51,152 nt of DNA from an uncultured Lachnospiraceae bacterium (GCA_944375815.1 CALWBA010000074.1:1-51152), one strand, 5' to 3'. Positions 18,351 through 28,306 are shown, numbered from the stretch's first letter. Notes: generated by a model not told the origin, from the letters alone. Numbers and translations: made by a program.

Positions 18351-19048
18351 AGATTTTTTAATATTTTCTTTTCCATCCTGGACACCTGCACCTGGGAGAT
18401 ACCGAGCTCAGAGGCGATCTCCGTCTGTGTCTTTTCCCCGTAATACCGCAGATAAATAAGCCTGCGTTCCTGAGGGTCTAATGTTCCCAGAATCTCTTCC
18501 AGAAAAATCTGATTTAACACCTCCTCGTTTCTGTCTTTTTTTTCTTCCAGCTTATCCATCAGCGAAATATCATTGCCGTCCCCCTGATAAATGGTCTTGT
18601 GCAGAGATTCCACCTGACTGCCCGCCTCCAGCGCAAGCACGACCTCCTCCGTGCTCAGCTCAATCGCGTCCGCAATCTCCGTAACTGTCGGTTCCCTTCC
18701 GTACTCTGCCTCCAGTTTTTCTCTGGCCCGCAGCGCGCGTACGGCAGTCTCCTTCATTGTGCGGCTGACCTTGAGCATCCCGTCGTCTCTCAGAAACCGC
18801 TTAATTTCCCCGGTGATCATCGGCACTGCGTATGTGGAAAAACGGACGTCATATCCGAGATCGAACTTGTCAATGGCTTTCAGCAGCCCGATACTTCCTA
18901 TCTGAAACAGGTCTTCCTGCTCCACACCGCGGTTGCGGAATCGTCTCACAATACTCCACACCAGTCCCAGATTTTCCTGCACTAGCAATTCCCTCGCTGC
19001 TTTATCCCCGTCGTGCGCCCTCCTCAGCAGAGTCAGCGTATCCTCCAT
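18335..19048 (-). CDS. sigF: RNA polymerase sporulation sigma factor SigF
   Basis: A 237-residue sigma-70 factor, the first forespore-specific sigma. Region 2 is seen as GLVWSIVRRFRNRGVEQEDLFQIGSIGLLKAIDKFD and region 4 ends with TQTEIASELGISQVQVSRMEKKILK, a helix-turn-helix. It is held inactive by SpoIIAB until SpoIIAA is dephosphorylated. AAGGAGG lies upstream of the ATG. The gene order spoIIAA-spoIIAB-sigF is conserved from Bacillus to Clostridia. Confidence 0.97.
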   Translation of the reverse strand: MEDTLTLLRRAHDGDKAARELLVQENLGLVWSIVRRFRNRGVEQEDLFQIGSIGLLKAIDKFDLGYDVRFSTYAVPMITGEIKRFLRDDGMLKVSRTMKETAVRALRAREKLEAEYGREPTVTEIADAIELSTEEVVLALEAGSQVESLHKTIYQGDGNDISLMDKLEEKKDRNEEVLNQIFLEEILGTLDPQERRLIYLRYYGEKTQTEIASELGISQVQVSRMEKKILKNLRGKL

Positions 19049-19093
19049 ACAGCCTCCTTTCGCCCGTTTCCGACAGGGTTTTTATTCCTTTTT

Positions 19094-19540
19094 TCATTCT
19101 TCAAATGGGTGGGAAGGGCGCCCCATGGTCTTCTTCATGTGCACCTGTGTGCCCTCCCCGGGCTTTGAGACCACAACTACCTCGTCCATAAAGGCCTCCA
19201 TAAAGGCAAATCCCATACCTGAACGCTCCAGCTCCGGCCTGGTTGTAAAGAGCGGCTCCATTGCTTTCTTCACATCTTCAATGCCCTTTCCATAATCAAT
19301 AACCGTAATATAGAAATCATGACATACGATCTTGCACTCAATGCGTATCTTATGTACCGTCTGCTCATATCCGTGAATAATGGAATTCGTGATTGCCTCC
19401 GAGACAGCCGTCTTTAAGTCGGCCACCTCCTCCAGCGTGGGATTAAGCTGTGTAGAAAATGCTGCCACAGCCACCCTTGCAAATCCCTCATTGCACGATC
19501 TGCTGTCAAACTCCAGAACCATCTCATTCGTGCGCTCCAT
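19094..19540 (-). CDS. spoIIAB: Anti-sigma F factor (serine kinase) SpoIIAB
   Basis: A 148-residue GHKL-type protein kinase that binds SigF and phosphorylates SpoIIAA. The N-box reads EAITNSIIHGYE, the G1 box DYGKGIEDV, the G2 box RSGMGFAFM. The start at 19540 follows AAAGGAGG, and it overlaps spoIIAA by 17 bases. Confidence 0.97.
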   Translation of the reverse strand: MERTNEMVLEFDSRSCNEGFARVAVAAFSTQLNPTLEEVADLKTAVSEAITNSIIHGYEQTVHKIRIECKIVCHDFYITVIDYGKGIEDVKKAMEPLFTTRPELERSGMGFAFMEAFMDEVVVVSKPGEGTQVHMKKTMGRPSHPFEE

Positions 19541-19886
19541 AGCTGCCTCCTTTCTGCCCTGCCGTCTCCCAGGACCGCTCCTGCTCTACGGTAATAAATT
19601 TCAGAAGACCTGACATACGCATAATTTTTTCTACGCGCCCATTTACATGAGCTGCACTGACCCTGCCGCCTACAAGCCGAATGTTTTTATACCGTCCCAT
19701 AATCACTCCAATGCCGGAACTGTCCATAAATTCCGTATTGCGGAAATCGAAGCGGATACATCTGATGTTTTCCCTCTCCAGAATTCGATCCGCACCGATT
19801 CGAATCTCCTCAGCAGTGTGATGATCCAGTTCCTTTGGAACCAGAACCGTCAGTATGGTATCCCTTACCTGAAATGTCTCTCTCAT
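19524..19886 (-). CDS. spoIIAA: Anti-sigma F factor antagonist SpoIIAA
   Basis: A 120-residue STAS-domain protein that frees SigF by binding SpoIIAB when unphosphorylated. The phosphorylation site is in FMDSSGIGVIMGRYK, with Ser57 corresponding to B. subtilis Ser58. AAGGAAGG precedes the ATG. The C-terminal tail (from about residue 103) is longer than usual. No clear SigH promoter could be picked out in the 99-base gap upstream, part of which is a terminator. Confidence 0.96.
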   Translation of the reverse strand: MRETFQVRDTILTVLVPKELDHHTAEEIRIGADRILERENIRCIRFDFRNTEFMDSSGIGVIMGRYKNIRLVGGRVSAAHVNGRVEKIMRMSGLLKFITVEQERSWETAGQKGGSYGAHE

Positions 19887-19912
19887 ATTTCCTTCCTTTC
19901 CATCCCATGCCG

Positions 19913-19957
19913 GGTAAAAGAAAAGGGGATGTGCATTTACTTTTTCTGCACATCCCC
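19913..19957 (-). terminator. Terminator of the folC/TPR unit
   Basis: Perfect 11-bp stem GGGGATGTGCA / TGCACATCCCC, 11-base loop, then TTTTCTTTT on the minus strand, about 30 bases after the TPR gene stop. Confidence 0.9.
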
Positions 19958-19985
19958 AAATCCGAGGTTTCTCTTTGTTATATCT

Positions 19986-21491
19986 CTATTCTTCTTCCGT
20001 ATCTCCGGAATTCGTATTTCCCTGATTCTGGTTTCCCGTACTCTGTCCGCCCGTACTCTCTTCTCCTGTACTTTCAGCGGTCGAATTCGAAGTCTCCGTT
20101 CCGCCGAGCTGTTCGATATAAACTTTTGCGCTTTCAGCTTTCTTGCCCGGGAACTTCTCAACGATCTCCTGGAAGACCGCAATCGCCTCTGCATTATTTC
20201 CCTGCGAGCGATATGCATGAGCCAGTGTGTTTAATACCTGGTAATCCTCATCGTTGATCTCCTTTGCCTTTGTCAGAAGATCGATCGCAGTAGGATAATC
20301 CTCCCTGTCAAAAGCCTCCACACCTTCATTCTTAAGGCTGCGGAACAGTGTTGTCTTCACATTGTCATAAATATTATCATAAATCTGCTGTGCCTCCACT
20401 GAAAGCTGCTCGCGGTTCACGTTCTGAAGCACGTTCGCGGCATTTGTGTATCCGCCCTGAGAGTAAGCCTCCTGCGCTTTGATGAGGTTCTCATAACTTG
20501 TAACCTTATCGTTCGCCTGCGCGATCTGCTGCTGCGCCGACTCCACAGTCGCCTGAGACTGTGTGATCTGCTCATTTAATTCGTCAAGAGTCGCCGACTG
20601 ACTCGCCATTGTATTGCTGTACTCCACAACCTTCTCATTCGCGGAACGGTTGATGCTCTGCTTTACTGCAGGCACCACGAGAAATCCGACCACAAGCGCT
20701 CCGACTAATACACCGATACCCAGATTAAACAGTGTAGCCGTCCCGGAACTCTCACGAAATGTAGGCGGCTGGATGATTGTATCATTTCCCGATACGTAGG
20801 CAGTACGCACACCTTCCTCGCCCGCCAGCGGCTTCTCTTTTCTGCCCCAGCGGGACTGATCCAGCTTCGTCGCCGTTCCGGTCTGCTCGTCCACTTCCTT
20901 CAGAAATCTGAGTGTCGTGGAATTTGTCTTGTCAATCCGGGCCGCTTTTTTAAGGATTCTCCGCGCTTTTTCATACTTCTCGTTCTTAATGTAAATCAGC
21001 GCGAGCAGGTGATAGCCCTTGATGAGCTTGGGATTCTGCGCCAGAATCTTCTTCAGCTGAATGGCTGCAACATCCTCATTTCCCTCGCGGCAGCACTTGA
21101 GGGCTTCATTATATTTTTTGATTGTCTGGTTAATATTGTCCAGCTTATTGGGCTCCGCCTGAAGCTTCTGGATATACTGGGAAGCAATGTTGTAGTCCGG
21201 CATAATGTTCTTGCTGATAACCCATTCGCTCAGCGCCGCCACCGCCTCTCCGGTCTCAAAGTAGACCAGACCCAGCAGATTTCTCGCCTGGATATTCAGC
21301 TTATTGAACTTCAGACTTCTCTTTAAAAGATCAATCGCGCCCGAAAGATCGCGGATCTCCGCCTTCTCCAGCCCTTTATTATAATACAGATTGGAAAGCT
21401 GATACGCTTTGCGCTGTACGCTGATATCGCATCCGCACTCCGGACAGTAATCCGAATTGGTGAGCCTCGCTCCGCAGTTCATACAGTTCAT
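19986..21491 (-). CDS. Zinc-ribbon and TPR-repeat membrane protein
   Basis: A 501-residue protein, in order: an N-terminal zinc ribbon (CMNCGARLTNSDYCPECGC), several TPR-like repeats (about 30-195), one transmembrane segment (about 252-275), a coiled coil (about 290-340), more TPR-like repeats, and a low-complexity Ser/Thr/Gly/Gln tail. The zinc ribbon end should be cytosolic. The ATG at 21491 is chosen (AGAGG at 7 bases) over a GTG at 21506 that touches the Shine-Dalgarno. It shares an operon with folC and a 47-residue gene. Function unknown; probably a scaffold for protein complexes at the membrane. Confidence 0.85.
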   Translation of the reverse strand: MNCMNCGARLTNSDYCPECGCDISVQRKAYQLSNLYYNKGLEKAEIRDLSGAIDLLKRSLKFNKLNIQARNLLGLVYFETGEAVAALSEWVISKNIMPDYNIASQYIQKLQAEPNKLDNINQTIKKYNEALKCCREGNEDVAAIQLKKILAQNPKLIKGYHLLALIYIKNEKYEKARRILKKAARIDKTNSTTLRFLKEVDEQTGTATKLDQSRWGRKEKPLAGEEGVRTAYVSGNDTIIQPPTFRESSGTATLFNLGIGVLVGALVVGFLVVPAVKQSINRSANEKVVEYSNTMASQSATLDELNEQITQSQATVESAQQQIAQANDKVTSYENLIKAQEAYSQGGYTNAANVLQNVNREQLSVEAQQIYDNIYDNVKTTLFRSLKNEGVEAFDREDYPTAIDLLTKAKEINDEDYQVLNTLAHAYRSQGNNAEAIAVFQEIVEKFPGKKAESAKVYIEQLGGTETSNSTAESTGEESTGGQSTGNQNQGNTNSGDTEEE

Positions 21492-21502
21492 TCGTATTCC
21501 TC

Positions 21503-21646
21503 TCACTCCTTATTCTGCTGTGTCTTCATCATCTCTTTGAGGATATCGATCACATCGGTCAGATCCCGGTTGTAGATCGCGCTCTCCACTTCGTCCACAT
21601 CCAGGCTCGGTTTAAATTTCTTCAGTTCCTCTTCGTAATTAATCAT
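21503..21646 (-). CDS. 47-residue acidic small protein
   Basis: An ORF of 47 codons beginning MINYEEELKKFKPSLDVDEV and ending MMKTQQNKE. It has a clean AGGAGAG at the right distance, lies 24 bases after folC and ends 11 bases before the next start, whose Shine-Dalgarno overlaps its end. It is helical and charged with no membrane segment. The tight fit in the operon makes it a real gene; I know no function. Confidence 0.75.
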   Translation of the reverse strand: MINYEEELKKFKPSLDVDEVESAIYNRDLTDVIDILKEMMKTQQNKE

Positions 21647-21670
21647 TTTTCTCTCCTCGTAATTCCGCGT

Positions 21671-22963
21671 TCACTTCATGTTCTCCAGTACAGCCTTGAT
21701 CTCCCCCATCAGATAGAGCGATCCCACGCAGAACAGCATCGCATCTCCCCGGTTCTCACACGCCGCAGTAAATGCTGCATCCGCACGCGGCTCTGCATGA
21801 ACAGACGGACAGCCGCACTGCTCAAACAGCCCTGCAAGCTCCTGTGCCGGAACGCTTCGATATCCGCCGACTTCCGTGGTCACAACCGCCTCCGGATGCA
21901 CGCGCTCGCAGATTGTCCGGATCATCTCCGGATAGTCCTTGTCAGATACGGCAGAAAAGAGCATGTGAATTCTGTTCTCCCTGGCAAAATATTCTGCAGT
22001 CTCCACAAAACGCTCAATGCCGTCCTCATTATGCGCACCGTCGATAATAACTCCGGGCAGCACGGTCTCCATCCTGCCTTCCCAGTGTGAATTCGCAATT
22101 CCGCGGATCAGCGTCTTATTGTCAATACCGTGCACCGGCTCAAGTTTCTTCATCGTAAAGTATGCCAGCGCTGCGTTCATCATCTGATACGGGGCAATGT
22201 ACGGAATTGACAGCTCCTCCGTATCCTCACCCGGATAGCTGAACCGGAACCGGATGCCTTCTCTTGTATTTGATACAAGCTGATACATTTCGTTCGTCAG
22301 CTCATACGCTTCGCTACCGCACTCGTGTGCCCTCTGCGCAATCACTGCAGATGCCTCCGGCCGATGTCCGTCGTACACAACCATAACACCCGGCTTTATG
22401 ATGCCCGCCTTCTCTCCGGCAATCTCCGGAATTGTATTTCCCAGGTACTCCGTGTGATCCAGGCCAATCGATGTGATAATGCATGCCAGCGGATCACGAA
22501 TCACGTTTGTTGCATCCAGCCGTCCTCCGAGTCCCGTCTCCAGGATGATATAGTCGACGTCCTCTTCTGCAAACATCACCATTCCCATCAGAAACAGTGT
22601 CTCAAAGTAACTCGGATGATCATTTCCCTCTGCGGTGAACGCATCGATCACGCGTTTCGTCTCCGTGAATACGCGCAGAAATGTCTCGTTGTCCACATCC
22701 CTGTCGTTGATCTTGTATCTCTCGTTAATCTTTACAAGATGCGGGGAGGTGAACAGCCCGCAGCGGTAGCCGCCCTCCATCAGCATGGCGTTCAGATACG
22801 AGCATGTGCTTCCCTTTCCGTTCGTACCTGCCACATGGATAATTTTTCTTCCCTTTTCCGGGTTCCCCAGACGGTTCAGCAGCTCTCTCGTGTGCTCCGG
22901 CGGGTTTTTTGTCGTAAATTTCGGAATTTCTTCAATATAATCAACAGCTTCTCTATAATTCAA
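21671..22963 (-). CDS. folC: Bifunctional folylpolyglutamate/dihydrofolate synthase
   Basis: A 430-residue Mur-ligase-type enzyme that adds glutamate to folates (and possibly dihydropteroate). The ATP loop is HVAGTNGKGST, followed by LFTSPHLVKINERYKIND, and the late motif VIIDGAHNEDGI. The start is taken as TTG at 22963, with GGTGG 5 bases upstream; a longer reading to 23086 lies over the promoter. It leads a three-gene unit with the 47-residue and TPR genes. Confidence 0.93.
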   Translation of the reverse strand: MNYREAVDYIEEIPKFTTKNPPEHTRELLNRLGNPEKGRKIIHVAGTNGKGSTCSYLNAMLMEGGYRCGLFTSPHLVKINERYKINDRDVDNETFLRVFTETKRVIDAFTAEGNDHPSYFETLFLMGMVMFAEEDVDYIILETGLGGRLDATNVIRDPLACIITSIGLDHTEYLGNTIPEIAGEKAGIIKPGVMVVYDGHRPEASAVIAQRAHECGSEAYELTNEMYQLVSNTREGIRFRFSYPGEDTEELSIPYIAPYQMMNAALAYFTMKKLEPVHGIDNKTLIRGIANSHWEGRMETVLPGVIIDGAHNEDGIERFVETAEYFARENRIHMLFSAVSDKDYPEMIRTICERVHPEAVVTTEVGGYRSVPAQELAGLFEQCGCPSVHAEPRADAAFTAACENRGDAMLFCVGSLYLMGEIKAVLENMK

Positions 22964-23030
22964 AAATACCACCACTTTATCATAATGTAGGATACCCGCC
23001 CCGCCAGTCCGGTGGTTTGGGCTCCTTTCC

Positions 23031-23058
23031 ATTATAATATAGTGGTGGAATATGTCCA
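23031..23058 (-). promoter_or_regulatory. SigA-type promoter of folC
   Basis: TGGACA, 16 bases, TATAAT on the minus strand, about 70 bases upstream of the TTG start. It also shows that the upstream in-frame starts are not used. Confidence 0.7.
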
Positions 23059-23110
23059 TACCTATTTTCACAAATTTTTCCGACACACCGCGCGCTTTTT
23101 AGCGAATTTC

Positions 23111-25264
23111 TTACTGTTCCGTGCTGTCGGAGGTCGTTACAGACGCCGGATTCTGCGTGTCAGTCTGTCCTTGCGGACTGTCCGCATTCTGCTGCTGAAC
23201 CGGTTCGTGATAAATTACAGAATCGGTACGGCTTAAAACCTTCTTCGTCGGGCTGTTGCTCTGCTGTGCAATGTCAATCTCATCTCCGTCAGAAAGCTCC
23301 AGTCCCTGAACCATCAGCATCTCATTGCTCACCATAAGCGTATCCTGAAGTTCACCGTTTACCTCCACGCGGCTTGACGCCGTAAAGTTTTCCCCGTAGA
23401 AGTACCATGTGTCTTCCGACTCCTGCTCAAAGCTGTCAAGTGTGATATCCTTTACGCCCAGCCGCATGTCTGTCTTCTTGAACGGATTCTCGCCGCCGTA
23501 AACATATTTCTCTCCGTAGAGAATATCATACTGCAGTGCCTCAAGATCCACCTGGTAGTTCTTCGTATTTTTTCTGGTCTGATGATACCGTACCAGTGTT
23601 CCCTCATGGATGTCCAGACGGTCAAGTACCTCGGCTCCGATCTGGTATGCCGCCAGATTCTCATCCTTTTTTTCCAATCCGAAGTTATCCCAGATGACGT
23701 ACTGTGTCTGGAAGAGATATTTATTCTTCACATCCTCGACCTCAAGTCCCATTGTAGGAAGATGGTCGCCGTACATCACCAGCACTACCGGCTCCGGATA
23801 TTCCATCAGGCGGTCTGTAAGCTGCTTTATGAATTCATCCATCTCGTGAATCATATTCACATAATATTCCCAGGAATAATTATTCTTTTCCCTGTTCTCA
23901 GCACCTGTAACCGTGATCTCAGGATTCTCCAGCACCGGTTCCGGATAATACTCTCCGTGTCCCTGCACTGAAATCGTATACACATAATCCGGTCCCTCAG
24001 TGGCATTCAGACAGTCTATAATCTCATCCGTAAGAATATGATCCTTCACCCATCCGGTGGGCGTCACATCGGAAATATCCCTCATGTACTCCTCAGACGT
24101 AAAGCTGTCAAAGCCCAGTTTGGGGAACACGCTCTTTCTGGAGTAGAAGTTTGCCTCATTGTTGTGCACAGCATGCGTGGAATACCCCAGATTTTTGAGT
24201 ACGTATGGAATGCTTTCACAGGTAGTCTCCTGCAGTATCGATTTGTACGGATACTCACCCGGTCCGAAATAGTGCATACTCATTCCGGTAATTGTCTCAA
24301 ATTCCGTGTTGGCCGTTCCCGCTCCTACAGAGGGCACCCGGTAATAACCCGATGAGTACTCCTTCATCATCTGGCGGAAGTTCGGAATCGGATCCTCCGA
24401 CAGATTCAGATACTCTACCAGCGTCGGATCAAAGAACGATTCCAGCTGCAGAAACAGAATATTGACATCCTGATCCTCATCTGTCTCCTTTGGCTCTCCC
24501 TCGCTTGCCACAATCTCATCCATCAGTTCTTCGGAATAGCCGTTTGGACAGCTTATTCCTGTGTTGAAGATTGTAGTCAGAAGGCCATACGGATAGCCGT
24601 AGTCTTCATATGCAAACGCCACATTTCCGAAATAATTGGAGATCACGCGGTTGGACAGTGCCAGCTTTGTCACTCCCCCGAATCCAAGTGCCATGACAAC
24701 AACAAATCCCGCTGCCAGGGCGTAATGCATCCTTCCCTGATACTTCGGAGCCTTAAAGAGCAGAAATATCAGTCCGACGATTATCAGCAGAATTGCAATG
24801 CAGGATGCAATCATTACCGGCACACTCATGTATTTATTCATGGTGTTGAAAGCGTCTGCGATCAGCTTTAAATCCGGACCGGTAAACGGAGTTACGCGGA
24901 CTGCAAGCAGACCGCCGTTAATGCATCCGAGTGCCAGCCAGAATACCGCCAGCAGGGTCCTGACAAAGACCCTGCGGCGGAACAGCCATACAATTGTCGT
25001 AGTGGTGAAGATCAACAGCGCATTGTACAAAAATACAAGCGGTTTATCCGTCATAAATTCCCATGCTTCCCGCAGAGAATGACGTGATATAGTCTCAATA
25101 ATCAGATAAATCAGGCAGCAGCCCAGCATCTGAAGCGGCACCGAGAGCAGATTGCAGATGCGGATAGCCTTTTGTTTGCCCGAAAGGCTGCGAAACGGAA
25201 CGTTCTGTACCTTCGGCTCTTTTTTTCTCTCCCCCGAAAACATCTTCAAATGGACTTTCTTCAC
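23111..25264 (-). CDS. LTA synthase-like sulfatase-family membrane protein
   Basis: A 717-residue membrane protein: about five transmembrane segments (residues 35-210) and an extracellular alkaline-phosphatase-type domain (about 265-560). LtaS-type features are the metal-site E in LQLESFFD (E275), the catalytic threonine in GAGTANTEF (T317), an HGEYY histidine and the MYGDH pair (D500, H501). LtaS enzymes build glycerol-phosphate chains on the outer membrane face. The region after about residue 595 is an extra beta-rich (IPT-like) segment with a Gln/Ser/Thr tail. The start is GTG at 25264 (AAAGGA upstream). It follows valS by 22 bases. Confidence 0.88.
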   Translation of the reverse strand: MKKVHLKMFSGERKKEPKVQNVPFRSLSGKQKAIRICNLLSVPLQMLGCCLIYLIIETISRHSLREAWEFMTDKPLVFLYNALLIFTTTTIVWLFRRRVFVRTLLAVFWLALGCINGGLLAVRVTPFTGPDLKLIADAFNTMNKYMSVPVMIASCIAILLIIVGLIFLLFKAPKYQGRMHYALAAGFVVVMALGFGGVTKLALSNRVISNYFGNVAFAYEDYGYPYGLLTTIFNTGISCPNGYSEELMDEIVASEGEPKETDEDQDVNILFLQLESFFDPTLVEYLNLSEDPIPNFRQMMKEYSSGYYRVPSVGAGTANTEFETITGMSMHYFGPGEYPYKSILQETTCESIPYVLKNLGYSTHAVHNNEANFYSRKSVFPKLGFDSFTSEEYMRDISDVTPTGWVKDHILTDEIIDCLNATEGPDYVYTISVQGHGEYYPEPVLENPEITVTGAENREKNNYSWEYYVNMIHEMDEFIKQLTDRLMEYPEPVVLVMYGDHLPTMGLEVEDVKNKYLFQTQYVIWDNFGLEKKDENLAAYQIGAEVLDRLDIHEGTLVRYHQTRKNTKNYQVDLEALQYDILYGEKYVYGGENPFKKTDMRLGVKDITLDSFEQESEDTWYFYGENFTASSRVEVNGELQDTLMVSNEMLMVQGLELSDGDEIDIAQQSNSPTKKVLSRTDSVIYHEPVQQQNADSPQGQTDTQNPASVTTSDSTEQ

Positions 25265-25286
25265 TTTTCAAATCCTTTCCCAGTTC

Positions 25287-27932
25287 TTATGCGAGCTGAT
25301 CCAATCTCTGTTTCACCTGTTCCATCATCTGTGTATATTTTTCGAGCTTTGCCTTTTCCTCGTCAATTTTGGCCTGCGGAGCCTTGCTGATAAACTTCTC
25401 ATTTCCCAGCATGCCGTTTACGCGTGCCAGCTCCTTGGTCAGACGCTGCTCTTCTTTCTTAAGGCGCTCAATCTCCTTATCGATGTCAACCAGCTCTGCA
25501 AACGGAATATAAATCACCGCCTGAGGAATCACTGCAGACACAGCATCGTCTGCAATACCGGTACGGTCTGCCTGTACATTTACTTCGCTGGCATATCCGA
25601 GCGATGCAAAGAACAGTGCGCCCTTTTCAAAGTTTTCTCTGACTGCAGCGTCCTCTGAAACGACGTAGACGGTAGCCTTTCTGCTCGGCGGCACATTCAT
25701 GCCGGTGCGCACGGTACGGATTGCACGTACAGCCTCCTTGATCATCTCAACCGCAGCTTCCTCAGCGGAAAATGCCCAGTCCTCACGGTATTCCGGCCAG
25801 GAAGAAATCATAATGGACTCCTCCTGCGGATTCAGAGTACAGTAAATCTCCTCTGTCACGAACGGCATGTACGGATGCAGCAGTTTCAGCGCTCCTCCGA
25901 GAACCGTCTTCAGCGTCCACAGGGCAGCTGACTTCGTGGAATCACTGTCGCTGTACAGACGCGGCTTCACCATTTCAATGTACCAGTCGCAGAACTCTTC
26001 CCAGATGAAATCATATATCTTCTGAACCGCAATACCCAGTTCAAACTTCTCCATATTGTCGGTCACATCTTTTGCCAGCGTATTAAACTTGGAGAGAATC
26101 CACTTGTCCGCATCGGTCAGCAGGGTCAGATCCATGTTCTCCGGAACCTGTGCTTTCTCCAGATTCATCATGATAAAGCGGGAAGCATTCCATACTTTAT
26201 TTGCAAAGTTTCTGCTTGCCTCCACACGCTCCCAGTAAAAACGCATATCATTACCCGGAGCATTTCCTGTCATCAGTGTCAGACGCAGCGCATCGGCACC
26301 GTATTTGTCAATGACATCCAGCGGGTCAATACCGTTTCAGAGCGACTTGCTCATTTTGCGTCCCTGTGAATCGCGTACCAGACCGTGAATCAGCACATGC
26401 TTAAACGGTACCTTTCCTGTCTGCTCAATACCGGAAAATACCATACGGATTACCCAGAAGAAAATGATGTCGTATCCGGTTACCAGAACATCCGTCGGAT
26501 AGAAATACTCCAGCTCCTCTGTTTTTTCCGGCCATCCAAGCGTTGAGAACGGCCACAGTGCGGAACTGAACCATGTATCCAGCGTATCCGGATCCTGTGT
26601 CAGCTGTGTGCAGCCGCATTTCGGACATTTCTCCGGCATGCCGTCAGCTACCACAATCTCTCCGCATTCATCGCAGTAATATGCCGGAATCCGGTGACCC
26701 CACCAGAGCTGACGGGAAATACACCAGTCGCGGATATTTTCCAGCCAGTGCAGGTATGTCTTATCGAAACGGTCAGGAACAAACTCCAGCTCTCCATCCT
26801 CCAGCGCCTTGATGGCAGCCTTTGCCATTTCATTCATACGTACAAACCACTGCTGTTTTATCATAGGCTCTACAGTAGTTTTGCAGCGGTCATGTGTTCC
26901 GACGTTATGGCTGTGGTCGGCAACCTTTACGAGAAGTCCCAGCTCCTTCAGATCATCCACCATTGCCTTTCTCGCCTCATAACGGTCCATGCCTGTATAT
27001 TTTCCGCACAGTCCGTTCATTGTGGCATCGTCGTTCATGATATTGATTTCCGGCAGATTATGCCGTTTGCCTACCTCAAAGTCATTCGGGTCGTGTGCCG
27101 GCGTAATTTTTACGCATCCGGTTCCGAATTCCATATCTACGTACGGATCTGCGATAACCGGAATCTCACGGTCAGTCAGCGGGAGCTTCAGCATCTTGCC
27201 GACAAGGTGCGCATATCTCTCATCCTTCGGGTTTACGGCAACTGCAGTATCTCCCAGCATTGTCTCCGGACGTGTTGTTGCGATCTCCACAAATTCATTG
27301 TCAGATCCTACAACCGGATATTTGATATGCCAGAAATGTCCTGCCTGCTCCTCATGTTCAACCTCTGCGTCAGAGATAGATGTCTTGCAGACCGGACACC
27401 AGTTGACAATACGGGATCCCTTGTAGATGTAGCCTTTCTCATACAGTTTTAAGAATACCTGGGTAACCGCCTTGGAGCAGCCTTCGTCCATTGTAAATCT
27501 TTCACGTTCCCAGTCTGCGGAAGATCCCAGTTTATGAAGCTGATTTACAATCTTTCCGCCGTACTCCTCTTTCCATTTCCAGGCATGCTTTAAGAACTCC
27601 TCTCTTCCGATCTCGTTCTTGTCAATGCCCTGTTCCTTTAACTTCTCAATGACTTTTACCTCTGTCGCAATCGCTGCATGGTCTGTGCCCGGCTGCCACA
27701 GTGCCTCATATCCCTGCATTCTCTTAAAACGGATCAGGATATCCTGCATGGTGTTATCCAATGCATGTCCCATATGAAGCTGTCCCGTTACATTCGGCGG
27801 CGGCATCACAATCGTGAAAGGCTTTTTATCCCTGTTCACCTGTGCGTGAAAATATCCTTTATCCAGCCATTTCTGATACAGTCGTTCTTCCAGCCCTTTC
27901 GGGTCATACGTCTTTGCAAGTTCCTTGCTCAT
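25287..27932 (-). pseudogene. valS: Valine--tRNA ligase interrupted by one in-frame TGA
   Basis: The reading frame of a full ValS (881 residues plus stop) is intact over 2646 bases except for a TGA at 26337-26339. The N-terminal part has HMGH (residues 53-56) in [15 protein letters not shown], the editing domain and the zinc-like [20 protein letters not shown] segment, and ends KMSKSL-stop. The frame then continues at once with NGIDPLDVIDKYGADALR, the anticodon-binding domain and the C-terminal coiled coil. Normally a Gly follows KMSKSL, so one base change (GGA to TGA) explains it. The gene charges tRNA-Val and is essential. AAGGAGG precedes the ATG and a T-box leader precedes the gene. An assembly or read error is quite possible. 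Confidence 0.85.
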
Positions 27933-27949
27933 AATTTCCTCCTTCTTTT

Positions 27950-28212
27950 AAAAAATAAAAGCCCTCTGCACAGCCTTAAAAGCTGCGCAAAGGGCGAATG
28001 TCTCGCGGTACCACCTTGCTTCGTATGCCATACGGCATACCTCTATGATCCTTTAACGGAGATCATCCGTGACTGCTTACTTGCGCCTTCAGCCGTCCGG
28101 CTCCAAAGCTACCTTCCGCTTCTCCATCCTGAGGACATCTTCCAGCCGATGAATGTCCCTCTCTGCCAGAGGTATGAAACGTACTCCTCTTCTTCCCTGC
28201 CTTTTTGATTAT
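27950..28212 (-). ncRNA. T-box riboswitch leader of valS
   Basis: The leader has the T-box sequence AAGGTGGTACCGCGAGA (28001-28017), which binds the tRNA acceptor end, a stem I distal loop region with GCAGAGAGGG and GGCTGGAAG, and a 15-bp intrinsic terminator stem ending in TTTTATTTTTT (27950-27995). A GUA valine codon at 28110-28112 is a plausible specifier. Uncharged tRNA-Val would favour the antiterminator and read-through into valS. Confidence 0.93.
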
Positions 28213-28219
28213 GCACTTT

Positions 28220-28248
28220 AATATAGTAGGAAGAGCGGAATTTGTCAA
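28220..28248 (-). promoter_or_regulatory. Strong SigA-type promoter of the valS T-box leader
   Basis: TTGACA, 17 bases, TATATT on the minus strand; the transcript would start near 28213, at the 5' end of the T-box. Confidence 0.85.
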
Positions 28249-28267
28249 GGGATTTCGGGGAGTCTTT

Positions 28268-28289
28268 CGCAAATTTTAAGAAACTTGCG
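28268..28289 (-). other. Short hairpin after the wall-binding protein gene
   Basis: A 9-bp stem CGCAAGTTT / AAATTTGCG with a 4-base loop sits 18 bases after the stop, but no T-run follows. It may be a weak terminator or protect the mRNA end. Confidence 0.35.
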
Positions 28290-28306
28290 CTTTGTTTCCC
28301 TCAGAA

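Noticed and set aside
22325..22990. Plus-strand ORF of 221 residues
   Set aside because: It is antisense to folC, which has clear motifs and a promoter.
26337..26339. General TGA reassignment to glycine
   Set aside because: Several other genes here, such as spoVAD's upstream neighbour and the leader ORF, stop with TGA at sensible places, so only valS would be affected.
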